From: Neorhizobium huautlense
GTDB taxonomy: Bacteria; Pseudomonadota; Alphaproteobacteria; Rhizobiales; Rhizobiaceae
Reading direction: 5' to 3'
NCBI RefSeq assembly: GCF_002968575.1
Contig: NZ_PVBM01000001.1
Location: forward strand, 186,001 to 250,000
DNA length: 64,000 nt
The notes under the pieces were generated by a model that saw only the letters and a list, made by a program, of their open reading frames with translations, did no database searches and was not told the origin of the DNA. The translations under genes and the position numbers were made by a program. The stretch's first letter is position 1. Each line of letters starts with the position of its first letter. Positions 58,523-64,000 of the stretch are shown one piece after another.

Positions 58523-59170
58523 ATGGCAGCGAAACGCCAAAACACCAGGAAGAACGATCCGCAGCGCACGCAGGAGGATATTCTGGAGGTCGCGACGGAA
58601 GAGTTTTCCACCAACGGCCTTGCCGGCGGCAGGGTCGATGCGATTGCGGAAAAGACCCGCACCTCGAAGCGGATGATCTACTATTATTTCGGCAGCAAGG
58701 AAGGCCTTTATCTTTCCGTTCTGGAACGCGCCTACCGCAAGATCCGTACATTGGAAGCCGATCTGCAGCTTTCCAATCTACCGCCGGAACAGGCGTTGCG
58801 AACGCTGATCTTCACCACGTTCGAACACGACGAAACCAATCCGGACTTCGTGCGCCTGGTCAGTATCGAAAACATACATCACGCGGCCCACATGCTGCGT
58901 TCCGATGCCATCCGTGACCTGAACGTTTCCATCATCGAGACGATCGCAGCAATCCTCGACCGCGGCATAGCCGACGGCGTCTTCACGAGAAGAGCCGATC
59001 CGATGGACGTGCACATGCTGATAAGCGCCTTCTGCTTTTTCCGGGTCTCGAACCGATACACCTTCGGCACGATCTTCCGTCGCGATCTCTCCGAACCGGA
59101 GACAATGCAGCGCCATAAGGGGATGATCGCCGACGCGGTGATCAGCTATCTCCAGTCCGGAGCCGCGTGA
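58523..59170 (+). CDS. TetR family transcriptional regulator
   Basis: Repressor of 215 residues. The N-terminal helix-turn-helix reads EFSTNGLAGGRVDAIAEKT then RMIYYYFGSKEGLY, the classic TetR pattern. The C-terminal ligand-binding domain is helical, with ENIHHAAHMLRSD. ATG 58523 is used; TTG 58517 is possible. It is divergent from the TRAP operon, which it presumably controls through the palindrome at 58423. Confidence 0.92.
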   Translation: MAAKRQNTRKNDPQRTQEDILEVATEEFSTNGLAGGRVDAIAEKTRTSKRMIYYYFGSKEGLYLSVLERAYRKIRTLEADLQLSNLPPEQALRTLIFTTFEHDETNPDFVRLVSIENIHHAAHMLRSDAIRDLNVSIIETIAAILDRGIADGVFTRRADPMDVHMLISAFCFFRVSNRYTFGTIFRRDLSEPETMQRHKGMIADAVISYLQSGAA

Positions 59171-59180
59171 GCGCCCTCAC

Positions 59181-59501
59181 TTAGTTTTTTCGATCGATGA
59201 GGATCCTGGTGATTGCTACTCTCTCGGGCAGCGCGATGAGGAATTCGGGATCGCGGTCGAGGTGATGCACCTTGTCGGGATCGCCACCCGTAAACGCTGC
59301 CATGGATTCAAAATCGGGCCAGTAGGAGGTGGTGATGAATTCGGTTTCCGCGCCGATGTCATCCCGAAAGAGCTGCACGGCAAGAGCCGTTTTCTCAAGC
59401 GGCGGAATGCCTGCCTCCCGCAGATAAGCCTCATATTCATCGGCCACTTCGGCCAGCGTTCGGCCCCGCCAGATTCGTGCGATCGTTGCTTTGGTATCCA
59501 T
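59181..59501 (-). CDS. Small protein of antibiotic-biosynthesis-monooxygenase-like fold
   Basis: Protein of 106 residues without signal or membrane segment. The start TIARIWRGRT, the middle TEFITTSYWPDFESMAAFTG and the late HHLDRDPEFL fit the dimeric alpha-beta barrel of ABM/heme-degrading-like proteins. GAGGAG precedes ATG 59501. Its substrate is unknown; it is convergent with the TetR gene. Confidence 0.6.
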   Translation of the reverse strand: MDTKATIARIWRGRTLAEVADEYEAYLREAGIPPLEKTALAVQLFRDDIGAETEFITTSYWPDFESMAAFTGGDPDKVHHLDRDPEFLIALPERVAITRILIDRKN

Positions 59502-59611
59502 GGATGCTCCTCGGCTTCGTCTGCCGGAGGAAGTAGAACAGCGCTCGGAAGAGACAACCTGCTATTCCTTACGAAAAATGGAGCTTCCATTCGAGGAGAC
59601 TGTCATGCCCG

Positions 59612-60538
59612 TCACCGCCCCCGCCCCGGCGACAGGAAGGCGGCGATTGCTGCCTCGTCGTGCCCTGCCTCGGATAAAAACCGGTGGGCAAATTGTGCCG
59701 CCGCCCCGCGCAACGCATCGTTTGATCGGATAAGATGAAAGGCGACGTGATGTTCGATCGTCCTTTCCGAAACCCGTACGATCCTGCCGCTGGCAAGTGC
59801 CGCATCGGCGAGCGGTGGACGGGCGAGCGCAATACCCAGGCCGTGCGAGCAGGCATCAACCACGAGGTTATAGTCCTCGAAGCGCCGGTCATGCCCACGC
59901 GGCACGTAGTCCAAACCTTCGGCCGCCAGCCAGCGCCGCCAGGCTTCGATGTTGGAATCATGCAGGATCGGATAATCGAGCAGGGACTTGGCGTCGGGAT
60001 GCGGGCCTAGTCGTTCCGCCAGCATGGGTGCCGCAATCGGGTAGAGCTCCTCCTGCCAGAGCGGCAAGCTGCGGACGCCGGCCCACGGCCCTTTTCCGCA
60101 GCGAATCGCAAGATCGATCCCCTCGCTGAAATCAGCCAGCCGATGTTCGAGCACCAGTTCGAGATGAATGTCCTCGGTCTCCAGCCTGGACAGTCGTGGG
60201 AACAACCAGAGCGATGCGACGGATGGTGTCACCGAAAGCCGCACCGCTGTCCTGTTGCGCCGAGGGAGCCATCTCTCGTCCATGTTGGCCAGGATTCCAA
60301 GCGCATCTTCGGTGCGGGCCAAAAACCGGATTCCTTCGGGCGTCAGCGTCACGCCCCGCGCTTCACGCAGGAAAAGCCGGACCCCCATCCAGCGTTCCAG
60401 CCGCGCGACCTGACGAGAGACGGCCCCGTGTGTCACACCGCCCTCTTCCGCCGCAGCCGAAAAGGACCCGAGGCGAGCGGCCCGGGCAAACGTTTCCAAA
60501 GTATCGAGAGGCGGCAAAGTCTGCGAGCTGTGAACCAT
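59612..60538 (-). CDS. LysR family regulator (GcvA-like)
   Basis: Regulator of 308 residues. The N-terminal helix-turn-helix (FARAARLGSFSAAAEEGGVTHGAVSR, in two parts) is followed by a type 2 periplasmic-binding-like effector domain with SVTPSVASLWLFPRL, typical of GcvA-type LysR proteins. ATG 60538 is used; GTG 60544 is possible. It is divergent from a DMT transporter gene by 86 bases and is likely its regulator. Confidence 0.9.
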   Translation of the reverse strand: MVHSSQTLPPLDTLETFARAARLGSFSAAAEEGGVTHGAVSRQVARLERWMGVRLFLREARGVTLTPEGIRFLARTEDALGILANMDERWLPRRNRTAVRLSVTPSVASLWLFPRLSRLETEDIHLELVLEHRLADFSEGIDLAIRCGKGPWAGVRSLPLWQEELYPIAAPMLAERLGPHPDAKSLLDYPILHDSNIEAWRRWLAAEGLDYVPRGHDRRFEDYNLVVDACSHGLGIALARPPLADAALASGRIVRVSERTIEHHVAFHLIRSNDALRGAAAQFAHRFLSEAGHDEAAIAAFLSPGRGR

Positions 60539-60624
60539 GCGCACATATGATCATCGATCGCGTTGCTTTTCAAGCATAGATCAACGGCCTAAACCAATGT
60601 CGACTACGCCAGACGGAGGCAGAC

Positions 60625-61533
60625 ATGAGCACTGTTGCAATGGACTCACCAGCAATGAATGAAAGACAGGGATTTGACTGGATTGCCTTCGCCGCGATCC
60701 TCGTGACGATCGTTTTCTGGGCTTCCTCCTTCGCCGCCATCCGCATCGGTCTGGGGGCATTGACCCCGATCGAACTCGCCACCGCACGCTATGTTTCCGC
60801 GGCCTTGATCGCAGTCCTTTATCTCGCTGCGGCAAGGCCGGTACTTCCCGCAAGGCGGGATGTCGTGAGGCTTTCCGTCGCAGCGATCCTGTTCATCGCA
60901 GCTTATGCGGTCCTGCTGAACATGGGCGAGCGGACGGTCGCCGCGGGGCCGGCAAGCTTCATCATCAACACAATGCCTGTCTTTACTGCGCTGATTGCGA
61001 CCTTCGTTCTCGGCGAGCGGTTCGGAAAGTGGGGTTGGCTTGGCACGGCGGTCTCGTTTGCCGGCGTCGCTCTTATCGCTGCATCGAGCGAAAACGGCTT
61101 CGATCTCGATCCCAACGCCATCCTTATTCTCGGCGCCGCCCTCTGCTCCGCCGTCGCGAGCGTGTTGCAGAAGCCGATCCTTGGTCGGATGCCGGTGCTT
61201 GCCGTCACCGCATGGCTGATGCTGATCGGTTCCATTCCCCTGCTCCCGGCGGTACCTTTCACGATACAGGCGCTTGCCGTTGCGCCCGCCGACGTGAACT
61301 GGAGCGTCGCATATCTGGTCGTCTTTCCGACCGTGATCGGCTACGTCACCTGGGCAGTCGCCTTGAAGCGCCTGTCCGCAGCCCGGGCCGCAAACTTCCT
61401 CTATGGCGTCCCCCCGACCGCCACCTTGATCGGTTTCCTGTGGCTTGGCGAAGTGCCCACCGTAATCGGGGCCGCAGGCGGCATCATAGCGATCCTCGGC
61501 GTGCTGATCGTCAATCTGATGCGCAGGAGGTGA
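60625..61533 (+). CDS. DMT superfamily transporter (EamA family)
   Basis: Inner-membrane protein of 302 residues with about ten helices in two EamA repeats: [18 protein letters not shown] in the first, [20 protein letters not shown] in the second. Members export amino acids or small metabolites. GGAG precedes ATG 60625. It is paired with the divergent LysR gene. Confidence 0.92.
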   Translation: MSTVAMDSPAMNERQGFDWIAFAAILVTIVFWASSFAAIRIGLGALTPIELATARYVSAALIAVLYLAAARPVLPARRDVVRLSVAAILFIAAYAVLLNMGERTVAAGPASFIINTMPVFTALIATFVLGERFGKWGWLGTAVSFAGVALIAASSENGFDLDPNAILILGAALCSAVASVLQKPILGRMPVLAVTAWLMLIGSIPLLPAVPFTIQALAVAPADVNWSVAYLVVFPTVIGYVTWAVALKRLSAARAANFLYGVPPTATLIGFLWLGEVPTVIGAAGGIIAILGVLIVNLMRRR

Positions 61534-61615
61534 AGTACTGCGCTTAGTCAGCCTTAACAGATAGCTACGCCACTTTGTTGAATCGTTCTGGCAGCCGCCC
61601 TTGCGGCTGCCTCGA

Positions 61616-62221
61616 CTATTTGCCGTTCACCAGGTTCAGGATGAGTTGATGGACGTTGCCGCCCTCGCTCATCTCGACCTTGTCGAAATCGCTGTTGCGC
61701 TTGCGGTGAGTCCTGGAAATCTCGCCGAGTTTCGCGGTCAGCTCCGTCCGGATTTTAGAGCACCTCGGATCGTTGGCGACCGTGAGGCCGACGCTCACCC
61801 GCTCGATCTCCTTCACCATGTCGACGATCATAACCCCGTGCACATTTTCGTGCCGACGGACCCCCGCGATGAAGATATCCCATTTCCTCTTAATCTCCGG
61901 CGACAAGGGAGAAACGGGCTTTGGCAGCACGTAAGTGATGATCAGCTTCGGTTTTGCCGAGACCAGGGTACAGGCACCATCTGGCTGTGGTTCGTATTTC
62001 CTAGTCCAGGTGAGTTTGAAGTTGGTGTGAGCAATGGCGAGAACCTCCTTGCCCACTTTTGGGCCTCTTTCACCGATCGATCCATAGAGATCGATCCCGG
62101 AATCGCCGGTAACGGGATAGGTCTGCACCTGTTCGACCGGCTGCCACTGAGCCTGCGCTGATGCCTCCATCGGGAGGAGCGCAAAAGAGGCTGCAGCCCA
62201 AAGTCCAATGCCTTTCGTCAA
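61616..62221 (-). CDS. DUF922-type protein with HEXXH-like motif, exported
   Basis: Protein of 201 residues with a signal peptide ending near ASAQ. The mature part has TNFKLTWTRKYEP and RRHENVHG, a His-Glu-x-x-His zinc-peptidase-like motif found in DUF922 proteins. The TTG 62221 start has AGGGG at 6 bases; a GTG further up (62284) is an alternative. It probably acts in the periplasm, with activity untested for the family as far as I know. Confidence 0.72.
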   Translation of the reverse strand: MTKGIGLWAAASFALLPMEASAQAQWQPVEQVQTYPVTGDSGIDLYGSIGERGPKVGKEVLAIAHTNFKLTWTRKYEPQPDGACTLVSAKPKLIITYVLPKPVSPLSPEIKRKWDIFIAGVRRHENVHGVMIVDMVKEIERVSVGLTVANDPRCSKIRTELTAKLGEISRTHRKRNSDFDKVEMSEGGNVHQLILNLVNGK

Positions 62222-62371
62222 CCGATTCCCCTTGCGTGTTTGCGCAAAATCGTAGCGAGAACCGCCACAAGTTTCAATTTCCACCGCCGCCCGTCACCGC
62301 ATCTGCTCCATACATATAGCCGGCGACAATCCTGATCGGGAAGCGACAACCAGCGCCGACTCGGCCGATTA

Positions 62372-63331
62372 TCAGGTCTTCGGCCTCGCTGCTGGAACCA
62401 GCACCCGGTGGGTGATCCGTGAATCGAGATCATACAGGGTAATCGGCGTTTCCCTGCCTATTCGCGTTCCATCCAGGAAACGGATAAGATCATCCCCGCC
62501 GCTGACCGGCTGGCCGTCGATCGCCAGGATGAAATCCCCCTCCTTCAACCCGGCCCGCTCCGCGGGACTGCCCGGATCGATGCGGCGAATGCGTACCGTC
62601 GTCTCCTGGGTCATCCCAGCCTTCAACGCTATCCGACGCGGCAGCGCGATCGTATCGACGACGATCCCGACAAAAGCCCGGCGTACATGCCCGAAGCGCA
62701 GGATTTCGGAGACCACAAAATTCGCCGTGTTAGAGGCGACGGCGAAGGCGATGCCCTGCGCACCGCGGATGACGGCAGTGTTGACGCCGACGACTTCGCC
62801 GGCAGCCGAGACGAGCGGACCTCCGGAATTGCCGGGATTAAGTGCTGCATCCGTCTGTATGACGTCCTCGATCAGCCGGCCGGTCGACGCCCTCATCGAG
62901 CGTCCGAGTGCCGAAACCACGCCGGCCGTGACCGACCAGTCGAAGCCTAGCGGATTGCCGATGGCAATCGCGACATGGCCGCGGCGCAGTCTCTTCGAAT
63001 CGCCGAGCCTGGCCCAGGCCTGGACGTCCATGTCGGCACGAACAAGTGCGATATCGGTATCCGCATCGCGCCCGAGCACGCTCGCCTGCCCCACCGCGCC
63101 GTCGGCGCTGCGGATGCGCACGGCCTTCGCGTCGCCGACGACATGGTGATTGGTGATGATCAGCCCGTCGGGCGATATGGCAAAGCCGGACCCATGGCCG
63201 TTGTCGCCGAGCCGTTCGATGCTGCTGACGGCAGGGCCGACGCGATCAACCGCGCCGGCAACAGTCTCCGAATAGACGTCAAGCAGGGCGCCATCCTCGG
63301 GAACAGGAGGATTGATGTCGATGAAACCCAT
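62372..63331 (-). CDS. HtrA/DegP-like serine protease with one PDZ domain, no signal peptide
   Basis: Trypsin-fold protease of 319 residues. The triad is His63 (TNHHVVG), Asp93 (DTDIALV) and Ser169 (NPGNSGGP). One PDZ domain follows (about 225-310, RIDPGSPAERAGLKEGDFIL). Usual DegP proteins have a signal peptide and two PDZ domains; this one starts GFIDINPPVPED with no leader, so it may be cytoplasmic or use a different export route. GGAG lies 8-9 bases before ATG 63331. It is divergent from the TonB-dependent receptor. Confidence 0.9.
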   Translation of the reverse strand: MGFIDINPPVPEDGALLDVYSETVAGAVDRVGPAVSSIERLGDNGHGSGFAISPDGLIITNHHVVGDAKAVRIRSADGAVGQASVLGRDADTDIALVRADMDVQAWARLGDSKRLRRGHVAIAIGNPLGFDWSVTAGVVSALGRSMRASTGRLIEDVIQTDAALNPGNSGGPLVSAAGEVVGVNTAVIRGAQGIAFAVASNTANFVVSEILRFGHVRRAFVGIVVDTIALPRRIALKAGMTQETTVRIRRIDPGSPAERAGLKEGDFILAIDGQPVSGGDDLIRFLDGTRIGRETPITLYDLDSRITHRVLVPAARPKT

Positions 63332-63560
63332 GGCAAGAACTCCAGAAATCCGCGCTTCTGGAAATGGAAGAAGCGGAAGAAGAACAGCATGTGGTGGGTA
63401 GGCCGTCGCGAAACAAGAATGCGCTGCGACAGGCCTGAAGCGGACGCCGATTTCATCCCTCGCCATCTGATGCTTACCGGATACACCAGCCGATATCTTC
63501 GAATTGCCCCCGTTCGAACCGCCATTAATACTTGACAGACAGTATCATATTTGTGAGCTC

Positions 63561-63577
63561 GAACTATTCATGAGTTC
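63561..63577. promoter_or_regulatory. Inverted repeat upstream of the TonB-dependent receptor
   Basis: GAACT-ATTCATG-AGTTC lies 13 bases before ATG 63590, close to the ribosome site, where a bound repressor or RNA fold could block expression. It does not match the usual Irr or RirA boxes that I know. Confidence 0.35.
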
Positions 63578-63589
63578 TAGGGGCAAGTT

Positions 63590-64000
63590 ATGAGAATCAA
63601 AGTGCGGGTGGGCCTGCTGGCGGCAGGCGTGGTCATCACTTCCATTGGCTGGGCGAAGGCTCAGGATCCCAACGCCGATACGACGCTCGCGCCGATCATT
63701 CTCGAGTCGGAAAGCGACGACATCCTCGTTCAGGAAGGATATGTCGCAAAATCCGACCGGATCGGCACGAAGGTGGACACCCCGATCGTCAAAATTCCCC
63801 AAGCCGTTTCGGTCGTTACGCAAGATCAGATCGAGGACCAGAAGCCGCGCACCCTCAACGAATCGCTGAGCTATACCGCGGGCGCCAATCCGAACACGTT
63901 CGGCTACGATTCCCGCTATGACGCTTTTTATCTTCGCGGTTTCCCGGCCTATTATACCGGTCTCTTCCGCGACGGGTTGAAGCAGTTTAACGGCCCCTCC
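63590..64000 (+). CDS. TonB-dependent siderophore receptor, N-terminal part
   Basis: Outer-membrane receptor cut by the right edge after 137 residues. A Sec signal ending WAKAQ is followed by a TonB-box-like TLAPIILES and the plug domain with KIPQAVSVVTQDQIEDQ, RTLNESLSYTAGANP and YDAFYLRGFPAY, the pattern of ferric-siderophore receptors (FhuA/FpvA-like). AGGGG lies 6-7 bases before ATG 63590. The ligand cannot be told from this part. Confidence 0.9.
   Translation, partial: MRIKVRVGLLAAGVVITSIGWAKAQDPNADTTLAPIILESESDDILVQEGYVAKSDRIGTKVDTPIVKIPQAVSVVTQDQIEDQKPRTLNESLSYTAGANPNTFGYDSRYDAFYLRGFPAYYTGLFRDGLKQFNGPS

Overview
The window is GC-rich, densely coded DNA with long operons of ABC and TRAP uptake systems, catabolic enzymes and paired regulators. 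This is typical of the accessory part (chromid, megaplasmid or second chromosome) of a soil or plant-associated alphaproteobacterium of the Rhizobiaceae (Rhizobium/Agrobacterium/Neorhizobium-like). The strongest taxonomic pointer is a chvE-gguA-gguB sugar transporter with gguC in the same operon. I saw no rRNA or tRNA gene, CRISPR array, transposase or integrase.

Layout. 1-4.3 kb: a truncated peptide/opine-type binding protein, a divergent ROK regulator and an MlrC-type M81 metallopeptidase. 4.7-18.4 kb: a catabolic island. On the minus strand lie a ferric-iron-type ABC transporter (binding protein, fused permease, ATPase) and a LigM/DesA-like folate-dependent O-demethylase. A LysR gene with an apparent frameshift sits between this and a plus-strand operon of four amidohydrolases arranged A-B-A'-B', a Rieske ferredoxin and a second binding protein paralogous to the first. 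Related candidate operators flank the LysR gene. 18.5-24.7 kb: a complete Dpp/Opp-type ABC transporter with a class V aminotransferase. 24.7-27.3 kb: a VOC-VOC-hydrolase fusion protein with an orphan TRAP binding protein. 27.5-31.3 kb: a two-gene ABC exporter whose motifs predict one degenerate ATP site. 31.5-37.2 kb: a copper-handling island (DUF411, EF-hand protein, Cu+ ATPase, multicopper oxidase, Cys/His-rich protein, DUF5676) with an FNR/FixK-like box upstream. 37.5-39.5 kb: a Tat-exported PhoX-type phosphatase.

39.7-47.5 kb (minus): gguC, a sugar 1-dehydrogenase, an IlvD/Edd sugar-acid dehydratase, chvE, gguA and gguB. Together they look like uptake plus non-phosphorylative oxidation of L-arabinose, D-galactose or a related sugar. 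Divergent from it, 47.8-53.2 kb (plus) is a Ytf-type sugar transporter (ytfQ, ytfR, ytfT, yjfF) ending in its own FadR/GntR regulator. 53.2-59.2 kb: a TRAP transporter with a quinate/shikimate-dehydrogenase-like protein and an M20 hydrolase, facing a TetR gene over a near-perfect palindrome. 59.2-64 kb: a small ABM-like protein, a LysR/DMT-exporter pair, a DUF922 protein, an HtrA-like protease and the start of a TonB-dependent receptor cut by the window edge.

The most novel-looking unit is 4.9-18.4 kb: duplicated amidohydrolase pairs, two binding proteins for one membrane module, a demethylase and a shared LysR-type operator. I infer uptake and O-demethylation/decarboxylation of an aromatic (lignin-like) acid; the substrate is not shown by the sequence. 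Function calls rest on reading motifs and family resemblance, without database searches.
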